Positions 33,215-42,150 are shown, numbered from the stretch's first letter. The stretch is 64,000 bases of DNA from UBA3537 sp038138145 (GCA_038138145.1 JAYQDD010000005.1:62001-126000); one strand, 5' to 3'. Numbers and translations: made by a program. Notes: a model not told the origin generated them from the letters alone.

Positions 33215-34090
33215 TCAGTCTCCTTTACGAAAACCATAGCGCAACTGTCCCCAAAAATTTTGAGGCATATTGGCATCATCGCTATAGCCAAGAGGTAAAT
33301 TTTTATCTGGTTTTGGAACATAATTTGTTTTAAAAATATAATCCCAAACGCTCAGACTAATCGCAAAATTAGCACCATTTTTGAATGGCTGAGGAAGAGT
33401 ATGCGCATGATGATACAAATGCATGATGGGGTTATTAAAAATATACCTCAACGGACCATAATCTAACTTAATGTTAGCATGATTGAGGTGACCGATGGCA
33501 ATCGCCAAAAAATGTACTATAAAAGCTTGTTCGGGTTGAAAACCACCCAAAAGCATAAGTGCCAAAACTTTTAGGGGTTTATATAGAATATTTTCCATCC
33601 AATGGTAGCGTAAATGTGCTGCAAAACCCATTTCTTTCACAGAGTGGTGCACCTTATGAAATCGCCACAAAAAGGCGTAACGATGCAACAAAGTATGCGT
33701 AAACCATTGTACAAAATCTAAAACCACAAAAAAGATAAGCAATTGAACGATGGGTGTAAAATCGGATAAATCTAATAGTGAAAGACTGGTCATTTTAAGT
33801 CCGAGAACAGCACTCGAAAACTTTGAAATACATTGGTAAAATCCACTTATAAAAATACTGAAAATGAAAAAATTAAAGAACATATAAAACCCATCTAACC
33901 AAAAATCTTTGCGAAGGATTTTTTGGTCTTTTCGCCATGGAAACACAATTTCTAATGCAAAAACAACGAGCGAGATAATAATCAGTCCCCAGAAATAATT
34001 GCGGTGCCATGGTACATCAAAAATAATGGAACGCCATGTCCATTTGACTGTGCCCAGAAAAGCGTTAAAAAAAAGTTCTAAATAATCCAT
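33215..34090 (-). CDS. Fatty acid hydroxylase / sterol desaturase superfamily membrane protein
   Basis: The frame is open to 34141, but the ATG at 34090 starts one base after the stop of the E1 gene, so I set the start there (291 aa). It is a di-iron membrane oxygenase-type protein with about five hydrophobic segments and the expected His clusters: FTHTLLHR, FHKVHHS, AIGHLNHANI and LYHHAHTLPQP. Family members hydroxylate or desaturate lipid substrates (sterols, carotenoids, fatty acids, alkylglycerols); the substrate here is unknown. The tight link to the branched-chain E1 gene hints at lipid metabolism, but that is inference. Confidence 0.82.
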   Translation of the reverse strand: MDYLELFFNAFLGTVKWTWRSIIFDVPWHRNYFWGLIIISLVVFALEIVFPWRKDQKILRKDFWLDGFYMFFNFFIFSIFISGFYQCISKFSSAVLGLKMTSLSLLDLSDFTPIVQLLIFFVVLDFVQWFTHTLLHRYAFLWRFHKVHHSVKEMGFAAHLRYHWMENILYKPLKVLALMLLGGFQPEQAFIVHFLAIAIGHLNHANIKLDYGPLRYIFNNPIMHLYHHAHTLPQPFKNGANFAISLSVWDYIFKTNYVPKPDKNLPLGYSDDANMPQNFWGQLRYGFRKGD

Positions 34091-34091
34091 T

Positions 34092-36080
34092 TTAATACTC
34101 CAATAGCGTTTTGAGTGCGGTCTCAAAATTTCGTTTTGCAAGATACTGCTGTTCTAACGAATTCGCAAATGGAATTGGTGTGTTTAAACTTCCTACACGT
34201 TGTACAGGGGCATCAAGGTATTCAAAAGCATCTTCCATGATTTGCGCTGAAATATCACTCGCAATGCCACCAAACAAAGAATCTTCTTGAAGAATAATCA
34301 CACGGCTTGTTTTTTTGATAGAAGTCATAATACAAACCATATCAAGCGGTTGGAGCGAACGTAAATCGATTAAATCTGCTGAGATTGATGGATTATTTTT
34401 TAATGTTTCGAGGGCCCAATGTACAGCTGCACCATAGGCAATTATAGTAATCTCATTTCCTTCACTGAGAAGTGCTGCTTTTCCAATAGGAAGGGTATAG
34501 TAATCCGTTGGTACTTCTTGTCTAATGCTACGATAAAGTGCTTTGTGTTCGAAAAAAAGCACGGGATTTGGATCTTCAATTGCCGTGGCCAAAAGTCCTT
34601 TGGCATCAATGGGAAAAGCTGGATACACCACTTTAAGTCCAGGTGTTTTGGTAAACCAGGCCTCATTGGTTTGCGAATGGAAAGGACCTGCACCAACGCC
34701 AGCACCACAAGGCATACGCAAAACAATATTGGCCTCTTGCCCCCAACGGTAGTGTGTTTTAGCCAGATAGTTAACCACAGGATTAAAACCTGAACTAACG
34801 AAATCTGCAAATTGCAATTCAACAACAGATTTGATGCCTGCAATTGACAAACCCATAGCGGTTTCAATAATAGCAGATTCACAAATAGGTGTATTGCGTA
34901 CACGTTCTTTGCCAAATTGCTCTAAAAAGCCCTCAGTGATTTTAAAAACACCCCCGTATTCTGCAACATCTTGCCCCATGATCACCAAATCCTTGTGGCG
35001 TTCCATAGATTGCTTTAAACTCTCAGAAATGGCATCTACGAAACGGAGTTCATTGGTCGTGCTATTAGATTTAACTTCCTGATAATCAAACTCTTTATAC
35101 ACATCCTTAAGTTCAGTATCTAAGTTCGCTACAATATCTTCCTCTTCAAAAGCCAATTGCAAACCTTGTTGAATTTCGTTAGATATTTTTGCTTTTTCTT
35201 GTTCTAGTTTTTGAGGGGATAGGGTTTTTTGCTTAAGCAAAAATGCTTCTAAATTGGATATTGGGTCTTTGGCTTCCCATTCATCCATAAGACTTTGGGG
35301 AACATATTTGGTTCCACTCGCCTCTTCATGACCACGACGGCGAAAGGTTTTAAATTCTAACAGTACAGGACGTGGGTTTTTGCGCACACTTTTTGCTATT
35401 TTATTTACGTTTTCAAAAACGTCAAGAACATTATTCCCTTCTATGATGTGCGCTTCCATGCCATAGCCCTTGCCACGATCAGCAATATGAGCACAGTTGT
35501 ATTGCTCAGACGTTGGGGTCGACAATCCATAACCGTTATTTTCAATACAAAACAACACAGGTAAATTCCATACAGAAGCCACATTCAGTGCTTCATGAAA
35601 ATCTCCTTCACTTGTACCGCCCTCACCAGAAAAAACAGCGGTAAGTTTAGGTTCTTTTTTGAGTAGATGTGCAAGTGCAATACCATCGGCAACGCCAAGT
35701 TGAGGACCCAAATGCGATATCATACCTACAATTTTATAGTCTTGTGTTCCAAAATGAAACGAGCGATCACGGCCTTTGGTAAAACCACTCGCTTTCCCTT
35801 GCCACTGTGCAAAAAGTCTATGTAAAGGAATGTTACGCGTGGTACAAACCCCCAGATTTCGATGCATGGGCAAGATGTATTCATCGTTTTGAAGTGCCAT
35901 GGTCACACCTACCGAAATTGCTTCTTGACCAATACCAGAAAACCATTTTGAGATTTTTCCTTGGCGTAAAAGAACCAACATTTTTTCTTCAATCATACGC
36001 GATTTAAGCATATTGAAATAGAGGGATAATTGCTGTCTCTTGGAAACTTTAGCTTTGGAATATGGAAATACCGATTTCAA
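34092..36080 (-). CDS. 2-oxoacid dehydrogenase E1 component, fused alpha and beta subunits
   Basis: A 662-aa fusion. The N-terminal half is E1-alpha (thiamine-binding GEGGTSEGDFHEALNVASVW, ENNGYGLSTPT, and phosphorylation-loop-like GHEEASGTKYVP). The C-terminal half from about residue 335 is E1-beta (MGQDVAEYGGVFKITEGF, ESAIIETAMGLSIAGIKSV, RMPCGAGVGAGPFHSQTNEA, VYPAFPIDAKGLL). It decarboxylates a 2-oxoacid and acylates the lipoyl arm of E2; branched-chain oxoacids are likeliest. The frame starts at a TTG (36080) 23 bases downstream of a -7 box, which I accept; an ATG at codon 24 is the alternative. E2 and E3 are not adjacent. Confidence 0.9.
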   Translation of the reverse strand: MKSVFPYSKAKVSKRQQLSLYFNMLKSRMIEEKMLVLLRQGKISKWFSGIGQEAISVGVTMALQNDEYILPMHRNLGVCTTRNIPLHRLFAQWQGKASGFTKGRDRSFHFGTQDYKIVGMISHLGPQLGVADGIALAHLLKKEPKLTAVFSGEGGTSEGDFHEALNVASVWNLPVLFCIENNGYGLSTPTSEQYNCAHIADRGKGYGMEAHIIEGNNVLDVFENVNKIAKSVRKNPRPVLLEFKTFRRRGHEEASGTKYVPQSLMDEWEAKDPISNLEAFLLKQKTLSPQKLEQEKAKISNEIQQGLQLAFEEEDIVANLDTELKDVYKEFDYQEVKSNSTTNELRFVDAISESLKQSMERHKDLVIMGQDVAEYGGVFKITEGFLEQFGKERVRNTPICESAIIETAMGLSIAGIKSVVELQFADFVSSGFNPVVNYLAKTHYRWGQEANIVLRMPCGAGVGAGPFHSQTNEAWFTKTPGLKVVYPAFPIDAKGLLATAIEDPNPVLFFEHKALYRSIRQEVPTDYYTLPIGKAALLSEGNEITIIAYGAAVHWALETLKNNPSISADLIDLRSLQPLDMVCIMTSIKKTSRVIILQEDSLFGGIASDISAQIMEDAFEYLDAPVQRVGSLNTPIPFANSLEQQYLAKRNFETALKTLLEY

Positions 36081-36103
36081 TAAAACGCTGTATAGATTGT
36101 ACT

Positions 36104-36111
36104 CAAATTTA
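36104..36111 (-). promoter_or_regulatory. -7 promoter box for the E1 fusion gene
   Basis: On the minus strand TAAATTTG matches TAnnTTTG, 23 bases before the TTG start at 36080. A TTTG 25 bases further upstream is slightly beyond the usual spacing. It supports the TTG start. Confidence 0.5.
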
Positions 36112-36174
36112 TAAAAATAAAACTGAACTTAGGAATCAAAGTTTAAAACCATATTATTTAATCCAACGATTTTA

Positions 36175-36182
36175 TATATTTG
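36175..36182 (+). promoter_or_regulatory. -7 promoter box for the 2OG oxygenase unit
   Basis: TATATTTG matches TAnnTTTG exactly, 19 bases before the ATG at 36202. No clear TTG at the -33 position. Confidence 0.5.
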
Positions 36183-36201
36183 TGTAAAGAAAGTCATTGC
36201 T

Positions 36202-37152
36202 ATGAACAAAATTCCAAGTGTAAACCTCAACGATTTTTTATCTGATGATGCAGTATTGAAACAAAAATTCGTTTCTGAAATTGGTCATGCATATGAGTCT
36301 ATTGGGTTTGTAGCACTGAAAGGTCATTTCCTTAAAGATGCACTGGTCGATGCACTTTACAATGAAGTCAAAAAGTTTTTTGATATGTCGGTCGACAAAA
36401 AAAGACAATACGAAGTTCCAGGAATTGGAGGACAACGTGGTTATGTGTCTTTTGGAAAAGAAAGTGCCAAAGGCCGTAAAGAAGGCGATTTAAAGGAGTT
36501 TTGGCATTTTGGCCAGTATGTAGATAATGACCCAGAATTAGAAAAAGAATACCATGACAATGTGATGGTAAAAGAATTACCAGAATTCAACAAAGTAGGC
36601 AAAGAAACATACAAAATGTTGGAAAAAACCGCCAAATATGTCTTACGTGCATTGGCCATTCATTTGAACTTAAAAGAAACCTATTTTGATGAATTTATAC
36701 ACAATGGCAATAGCATTTTAAGACCCATCCACTACCCGCCCATTACCAAAGCTCCCGAAAAAGCAGTTCGTGCTGCAGCGCATGGTGACATCAATTTAAT
36801 TACGCTTTTGATGGGTGCTCAAGGCCGTGGTTTACAGGTACAAAACCACAAAGGTGAATGGATTGACGCCATTGCTGAAGCTGATGAACTCATGATTAAT
36901 GTTGGCGATATGCTTTCCAGACACACCAACAATAAGTTGAAATCGACCATACACCGCGTGGTAAATCCGCCTAAAGAATTATGGGGTACATCTCGTTATT
37001 CTATTCCTTTTTTTATGCACCCCATCAGTGCTATGAAATTAGACGTTTTGGACAGTTGTATAGATGAAAATAATCCTAAACAATTCGAAGACATCACAGC
37101 GGGTGAATTCCTTAATCAACGTTTGGAAGAATTGGGGTTAACCAAAAGCTAA
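36202..37152 (+). CDS. 2-oxoglutarate/Fe(II) oxygenase, isopenicillin-N-synthase-like family
   Basis: A 316-aa non-haem iron oxygenase. The N-terminal DIOX_N domain (IPSVNLNDFL, GFVALKGHF, VKKFFDMSVDKKRQYE) precedes the 2OG-Fe(II) core with iron ligands HGDINLITLLMG (His, Asp) and STIHRVVNP (His), and the oxoglutarate-binding RYSIPFFMHP (Arg-x-Ser). Members hydroxylate or desaturate small molecules; the substrate is unknown. The TAA of this gene overlaps the ATG of the SUI1-like gene, so it heads a tightly coupled four-gene unit. Confidence 0.88.
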   Translation: MNKIPSVNLNDFLSDDAVLKQKFVSEIGHAYESIGFVALKGHFLKDALVDALYNEVKKFFDMSVDKKRQYEVPGIGGQRGYVSFGKESAKGRKEGDLKEFWHFGQYVDNDPELEKEYHDNVMVKELPEFNKVGKETYKMLEKTAKYVLRALAIHLNLKETYFDEFIHNGNSILRPIHYPPITKAPEKAVRAAAHGDINLITLLMGAQGRGLQVQNHKGEWIDAIAEADELMINVGDMLSRHTNNKLKSTIHRVVNPPKELWGTSRYSIPFFMHPISAMKLDVLDSCIDENNPKQFEDITAGEFLNQRLEELGLTKS

Positions 37153-37481
37153 TGGATTTAAGAGATCAACTCAAAAATTTGTTCCCAGAACATCAAGAAT
37201 CAGAAGAAGAACAGAAGTCCAAACCAAAAGCTGACTTTTGGGTTCAAGACGCACCATTGATTTGCAAATATGAAAAACGTAAAGGCAAACCCATCACTAT
37301 TATTGAGGGCTATACAGGTGCTGATACTGACTTCAAAAAATTGACCTCAAAACTCAAAAAAGAATTTAGTGTAGGCGGAAGTTATAAAAACGATACCATC
37401 ATCATTCAAGGAGATTACAGAGATCAGATTATGGAACTTTTAAAGCATATGGGCTTTAATGTAAAGCGTGTAGGTGGGTAA
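37152..37481 (+). CDS. SUI1/eIF1-family translation factor (YciH-like)
   Basis: A 109-aa protein. The N-terminal about 40 residues are acidic and flexible (PEHQESEEEQKSKPKAD); the rest is the SUI1 fold with KRKGKPITIIEGYTG, LKKEFSVGGSYKNDTIIIQG (the conserved GCGG-like loop appears as VGGSYKN) and a final MGFNVKRVGG. Bacterial YciH is an eIF1 homologue thought to influence initiation fidelity or act under stress, not essential. It overlaps the oxygenase stop by one base and is followed by the nucleoside phosphorylase gene with an 11-base gap. Confidence 0.88.
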   Translation: MDLRDQLKNLFPEHQESEEEQKSKPKADFWVQDAPLICKYEKRKGKPITIIEGYTGADTDFKKLTSKLKKEFSVGGSYKNDTIIIQGDYRDQIMELLKHMGFNVKRVGG

Positions 37482-37492
37482 AAATAAAGGAA

Positions 37493-38362
37493 ATGAGCAT
37501 TAAACAATCTGAACTTATTTTAAACGAAGATGGCAGTATTTATCATCTGCATTTACGGCCAGAACATTTAGCGTCAACAATAATCACTGTTGGTGATCCC
37601 GACCGTGTAGCTCAAGTTTCAAAATATTTTGACCGCATCGATTTTAAACAACACAAAAGAGAGTTTAAGACCCATACTGGTACATACAAAAACCAACGCA
37701 TAACGGTGCTTTCTACAGGCATTGGTTCAGATAATATCGATATTGTACTTAATGAATTAGACGCATTGGTCAATATTGATTTTGAAACACGCACCATCAA
37801 ACCCAAACTTACGTCACTAAACATTGTACGCATTGGAACTTCTGGAGCGTTGCAAGCGGATATCCCTGTAGATTCATTTTTGATGAGTTCGCATGGTTTG
37901 GACCTCAACGGAATGTTGCCATCCTATAACATTGAGGGAATTCGACATAAAGAATTTGAATCCGCTTTTTGTTCGCATACGCATTGGGATTCTGATCGAG
38001 CACAACCAGTGCTGGTAGACAATTCAAAAGCATTGGAAGACCAACTTTTTGAAGGCCACATTTTGAAAGGCGTAACCGCTACTTGTGGTGGATTTTATGG
38101 CCCACAAGGACGCATATTACGCTTGGAACCAAAAGACAGTGTGTTTAGAGATCAATTACAATCTTTTCAGTTCGAAGATTTAAGAATAACAAATTTTGAA
38201 ATGGAAACTTCTGCCATTTACGGGTTATCTAAATTGCTCGGCCATAAAGCATGTTCCATGAATGCTATTTTGGCCAACAGAGCCAATGGAACTTTTAGCA
38301 ATACCCCCGAAAAAACCATCGATCAGCTAATTCAATACACTCTAAATAAATTGATTCCCTAA
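37493..38362 (+). CDS. Nucleoside phosphorylase (uridine phosphorylase-like)
   Basis: A 289-aa NP-I family phosphorylase that splits nucleosides with phosphate to base and ribose-1-phosphate in salvage. The phosphate-binding VGDPDRVAQVSKYFD, LSTGIGSDNIDIVLNEL, the VRIGTSGALQ block, and NFEMETSAIYGLSKLLGH with the ribose-binding Met-Glu are clear. Length is longer than E. coli Udp (253), as in the Bacteroidota branch. Pyrimidine specificity is likely but not certain. The stop overlaps the ATG of the next gene (TAATG). Confidence 0.85.
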   Translation: MSIKQSELILNEDGSIYHLHLRPEHLASTIITVGDPDRVAQVSKYFDRIDFKQHKREFKTHTGTYKNQRITVLSTGIGSDNIDIVLNELDALVNIDFETRTIKPKLTSLNIVRIGTSGALQADIPVDSFLMSSHGLDLNGMLPSYNIEGIRHKEFESAFCSHTHWDSDRAQPVLVDNSKALEDQLFEGHILKGVTATCGGFYGPQGRILRLEPKDSVFRDQLQSFQFEDLRITNFEMETSAIYGLSKLLGHKACSMNAILANRANGTFSNTPEKTIDQLIQYTLNKLIP

Positions 38363-39216
38363 TGAAAACGATCCGCATTGGTGGTGTGCCTGAGCACTTT
38401 AATTATGCTTGGTATATTGGACTAAAAGAACATCTTTTTAAAGATAAAGGGATTCATTTAAGATGGGTCGATTACCATGGAGGAACTGGAGCAATGACCG
38501 AAGCGCTCAAAAATAAAGACATCGACATGGCCGTGGTTTTGACCGAGGGGATCGTTAAAGCCATTTCTGAAGGTCATCCAAGTAAAATAGTACAAACCTA
38601 TGTGCAATCACCACTCATTTGGGGTATTCATGTAGCGCATGACTCACCCTACACCTCGACTTCTGACCTCAAAAAAACATATGCCGCCATCAGTCGTTTT
38701 GGCTCTGGTTCGCACTTGATGGCCTACATCAACGCACAACAATTGGGATGGAATACAGAACAAGATTTAAAGTTTAAAATTATTAAAAATTTGGAAGGTG
38801 GAGTTCGGGCGCTCTCTAATGGTGAGGCCGACTATTTTTTATGGGAAAAATTTACCACCAAACCTATTGTTGATGCAGGTGTTTTTAGGCGTATTGGCGA
38901 ATGTCCAACGCCATGGCCATGCTTTGTTATTGCTGCTCATGATGAATTTATTAATCATGAAAATCCATCGTTAAAAACCATTCTTAATACCATCAATGCC
39001 ATCACTAAAACATTTAAAGATATTCCTGAAATTGACCGTATCATTTCTGAACGCTACGGACAAAAGGAAAAAGATGTCCAACAATGGCTTAGCCAAACCG
39101 AGTGGACACAACATAACATTGACAAAAAAACCATTGAAGTGGTGCAAAATCAACTGATAGCATTGGATTTAATTTCTAAAAAAGTACCCTTTTCTGAATT
39201 GGTACATACGCTATAA
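38362..39216 (+). CDS. Periplasmic-binding-protein-fold protein without signal peptide (NMT1/THI5-like)
   Basis: A 284-aa protein of the type II periplasmic-binding-protein fold: it opens IRIGGVPEHFNYAWYIGLKE, and has LRWVDYHGGTGAMTEALKN, AAISRFGSGSHLMAYINAQQ and LSNGEADYFLWE, which are NMT1/THI5-like ligand-site features. There is no signal peptide, lipobox or TM helix, and no ABC permease or ATPase nearby, so it is probably cytosolic. A similar signal-less family is known from Candida albicans (Ca3427), also of unknown ligand. The start overlaps the nucleoside-phosphorylase stop, and the 3' end overlaps the convergent ung by six bases. A pyrimidine- or thiamine-precursor-like ligand is a guess. 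Confidence 0.78.
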   Translation: MKTIRIGGVPEHFNYAWYIGLKEHLFKDKGIHLRWVDYHGGTGAMTEALKNKDIDMAVVLTEGIVKAISEGHPSKIVQTYVQSPLIWGIHVAHDSPYTSTSDLKKTYAAISRFGSGSHLMAYINAQQLGWNTEQDLKFKIIKNLEGGVRALSNGEADYFLWEKFTTKPIVDAGVFRRIGECPTPWPCFVIAAHDEFINHENPSLKTILNTINAITKTFKDIPEIDRIISERYGQKEKDVQQWLSQTEWTQHNIDKKTIEVVQNQLIALDLISKKVPFSELVHTL

Positions 39217-39879
39217 CGTCCAGTCGATAGGATTTTTACCTTTTGATGCTAAATAGCGATTAGCTTTACTAAAATGCTGATTCCCAAACCAATACCCTCT
39301 ATTTGCACTGAGTGGCGAAGGGTGACCACTTTCGAGAATTAAGTGCTTTTGAGCATCAATAAGTGATTTCTTTTTTCGGGCATATCCACCCCAAAGCAAA
39401 AACACAACGTCGGCACATTCATTGGAAATGGTTTGAATCACAAAATCTGTAAACTGCTCCCACCCCTGCTTTTGATGGCTCCCCGCCTGGCCTTCACGTA
39501 CCGTTAACGTGGCATTTAACAACAAAACCCCTTGCGTAGCCCAAGACGATAAATCGCCGCTTTGGGGATAAGGGATACCCAAATCGGTTTGTAATTCTTT
39601 AAAAATATTTATCAACGATGGTGGGTGTGGAATCCCCTCATGTACCGAAAATGCTAACCCATTGGCCTGACTCCTGCCATGGTAGGGATCTTGCCCAATG
39701 ATGACCACATTGAGATGAGCCAACGGACACAGGGTCAAAGCATTAAAAACCATAGGTTTGGGTGGGTAGCATACTTGCGTACTGTACTCCTTTTCTACAA
39801 AGTCTACTAACCTTAAAAAATAAGGGGTTTTAAATTCTGGTGTTAAAAAAGGGTGCCAACTGTCGTGTACTTTGCGCAT
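39211..39879 (-). CDS. ung: Uracil-DNA glycosylase family 1
   Basis: A 222-aa enzyme that removes uracil from DNA at the start of base-excision repair. The water-activating motif VVIIGQDPYHGRSQANGLAF, the Phe stacking segment, VLLLNATLTVREG, VFLLWGGYARKK and the minor-groove loop HPSPLSANRG are all present. Length is normal. The 3' end overlaps the convergent binding-protein-fold gene by six bases. A TAAATTTG box lies 41 bases upstream, divergent from the mutS2 promoter. Confidence 0.95.
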   Translation of the reverse strand: MRKVHDSWHPFLTPEFKTPYFLRLVDFVEKEYSTQVCYPPKPMVFNALTLCPLAHLNVVIIGQDPYHGRSQANGLAFSVHEGIPHPPSLINIFKELQTDLGIPYPQSGDLSSWATQGVLLLNATLTVREGQAGSHQKQGWEQFTDFVIQTISNECADVVFLLWGGYARKKKSLIDAQKHLILESGHPSPLSANRGYWFGNQHFSKANRYLASKGKNPIDWTL

Positions 39880-39920
39880 AGCTTGTATCTTTTTGAGGTC
39901 TTAAATAAATGCTAACAAAA

Positions 39921-39928
39921 CAAATTTA
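39921..39928 (-). promoter_or_regulatory. -7 promoter box for ung
   Basis: On the minus strand TAAATTTG matches TAnnTTTG, 41 bases upstream of the ung ATG. It is a mirror of the mutS2 box 25 bases away. Confidence 0.42.
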
Positions 39929-39952
39929 CAGGATATTCTAAACATTAATACC

Positions 39953-39960
39953 TAAATTTG
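39953..39960 (+). promoter_or_regulatory. -7 promoter box for mutS2
   Basis: TAAATTTG matches TAnnTTTG exactly, 18 bases before the ATG at 39979. No TTG at the expected -33 position. Confidence 0.48.
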
Positions 39961-39978
39961 TAAGCGTTTTTTAAGTGT

Positions 39979-42147
39979 ATGATCAAAATTTCTCAAAAAA
40001 CCCTTAACGATTTAGAATTTGATGCGGTAGTCGCCCAAGTTGCGGCGAACTGTATTACCCCTTTGGGACGCACAGAAATTAATGCGCTTAAACCTTTTAG
40101 TACCAAAGAGGAAACCACCGAAGCCCTAAAATTGGTGCATGAATTTGTATCCTCCTTCGAAAATGAAAACCGGATCCCCAACCACGGTTTTGACGCCATC
40201 ACTGAAGAACTCAAACTACTGCGCATCGAAAATAATTTTTTGGAAGTGGAACAGTTTCGAAAAATTGCTTCGTTATCCATCACCGCTAATGTACTTCTAA
40301 AGTTTTTTAAAAAATTCCACGACTATTACCCCCTACTTTCCGAGCGGTCTGCACAACTGGAACAAACGAAATTGATTTCCAACCAAATCAACAGCATCAT
40401 CGACAAATATGGGGAAATTAGAAATGATGCTTCGGAGACTTTATATGTGCTCAGAAAGTCCATCCAATCGGTGCGTACCAAAATAAACACCAGTTTTAAT
40501 GCCGCCCTCAGCCACTACAACAGTGCTGATTATCTCGATGAAATACGAGAAACGGTTATGGAAAATAGACGTGTTTTGGCTGTCAAAGCCATGTACCGCC
40601 GAAAAGTCAAAGGCAGTATTTTGGGCGCCAGCAAAACAGGGAGTATTGTCTATATCGAACCCGATACGACGCACCAACACCAACGCGATTTAAATAACCT
40701 CGAATTTGAGGAAACTGAAGAAATCAAACGGATTTTGCTGGAACTCACGGATTATGTACGGAGCTTTAAACCCCTCCTCCATCAATATCAAGATTATTTG
40801 GTCTTAATGGACGTTTTGTATGCCAAAGCAAAATACGCACAAGCCATCAATGGGGTATTGCCTGAACTCAGCGATCAACAAGAATTATTTTTAAGAGACG
40901 CCTACCATCCGCTCCTTTTGGTGACCAACAATGAAGAAGGCAAAAAAACCTTTCCACAAACCATCAGTATGGCCACAGAAAGCAGAATTATTGTCATTTC
41001 TGGTCCCAATGCCGGTGGAAAAAGTATTACTCTAAAAACTGTGGGGTTGGTACAAGTGATGATGCAATCTGGGCTTTTAGTTCCTATGCACGAACGTTCC
41101 AAAATGTGTTTTTTTGAAACCATTTTAAGCGATATTGGCGACAACCAATCCATTGAAAATCACTTGAGTACCTACAGTTACCGCCTCAAACAAATGAATC
41201 ATTTTCTTAAAAAATGCACCAAAAACACCTTGTTTCTTATTGATGAATTTGGAACAGGAAGTGATCCAGAATTAGGAGGAGCTTTGGCCGAAACCTTTTT
41301 GGAGGTTTTTTATGAACGTGAGGCCTTTGGCATCATCACCACACACTACAGTAATTTGAAACTTTTGGCCAACGAATTGCCCCATATTCAAAATGCGAAT
41401 ATGCTGTTCGATGAAAAAACACTTTTGCCTATTTTTAAACTGGTGATTGGTCAAGCAGGCAGTTCGTTTACGTTTGAAGTGGCGCAAAAAAATGGGATTC
41501 CCTACAGTTTAATTAACCGTTCTAAAAAGAAAATAGAGCGTGGTAAAATTCGTTTTGATAAGACCATCGCAAAACTCCAAAAAGAACGGTCTAAACTCGA
41601 AAAAACAGAACGTGCTTTAAAGCAAAATGAAGTTAAAAAGGGCTTAGAAGCCGAACGTTTAGAAAACATCAACGAAAAGGCACAAAAAAAACTGCAAAAC
41701 TATCAAGAACTCTACGACAGCAACCAACGACTGATTTATTTAGGTAAAAAAATTCAAGATTTGGGCGACAAATTCCAACAAAACAAACGCAAACGCGAAC
41801 TCTTGGCGGAGTTGTTTAAATTGGTTCAAATCGAAAATTCCAAAAAAGAAAAGTTAACCAACAAACAAAAACGAGCGAAGCTCAAAGCAGAAAACCGCCT
41901 GCAAAAAGAGGTCGATCAAAAAGTGGCAAAAATCAGAAAGGAAAAACAAGCCGCCAAAGCAAAAGCAGCCCAAGCGCCCCCAAAACCCAAACATAATTTT
42001 AAGGTGGGCGAAAACGTCCGTATGGATGATGGTAGAGCCATTGGGACTATAGATAAGATTGAAAAAGGCAAAGCGGTGGTCAATTATGGACTGTTTACCA
42101 CTACGGTGAGTTTGGAGCGTTTGGAATTTGTAAAACCAAAAAAATAA
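39979..42147 (+). CDS. mutS2: MutS2-like ATPase lacking the Smr nuclease domain
   Basis: A 722-aa MutS-superfamily protein without the mismatch-recognition domain. Residues 1-310 are the helical core/lever region (NDLEFDAVVAQVAANC, VLAVKAMYRRKVKGSILGAS). The ATPase has Walker A ISGPNAGGKSITLKT near residue 340, then SDIGDNQSIENHLSTYS and FLIDEFGTGSDPELGGAL (Walker B), and ends TTHYSNLK. A long charged coiled coil follows (about 510-665). The last about 50 residues form a KOW/SH3-like segment (FKVGENVRMDDGRAIG). B. subtilis MutS2 ends in an Smr endonuclease domain; none is present here. MutS2 acts in recombination control or on collided ribosomes (RqcU). Confidence 0.88.
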   Translation: MIKISQKTLNDLEFDAVVAQVAANCITPLGRTEINALKPFSTKEETTEALKLVHEFVSSFENENRIPNHGFDAITEELKLLRIENNFLEVEQFRKIASLSITANVLLKFFKKFHDYYPLLSERSAQLEQTKLISNQINSIIDKYGEIRNDASETLYVLRKSIQSVRTKINTSFNAALSHYNSADYLDEIRETVMENRRVLAVKAMYRRKVKGSILGASKTGSIVYIEPDTTHQHQRDLNNLEFEETEEIKRILLELTDYVRSFKPLLHQYQDYLVLMDVLYAKAKYAQAINGVLPELSDQQELFLRDAYHPLLLVTNNEEGKKTFPQTISMATESRIIVISGPNAGGKSITLKTVGLVQVMMQSGLLVPMHERSKMCFFETILSDIGDNQSIENHLSTYSYRLKQMNHFLKKCTKNTLFLIDEFGTGSDPELGGALAETFLEVFYEREAFGIITTHYSNLKLLANELPHIQNANMLFDEKTLLPIFKLVIGQAGSSFTFEVAQKNGIPYSLINRSKKKIERGKIRFDKTIAKLQKERSKLEKTERALKQNEVKKGLEAERLENINEKAQKKLQNYQELYDSNQRLIYLGKKIQDLGDKFQQNKRKRELLAELFKLVQIENSKKEKLTNKQKRAKLKAENRLQKEVDQKVAKIRKEKQAAKAKAAQAPPKPKHNFKVGENVRMDDGRAIGTIDKIEKGKAVVNYGLFTTTVSLERLEFVKPKK

Positions 42148-42150
42148 GCC

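Noticed and set aside
34442..34915. A 157-codon minus-strand frame inside the E1 fusion gene
   Set aside because: Alternative frame of the E1-beta domain, whose own frame carries all expected motifs.
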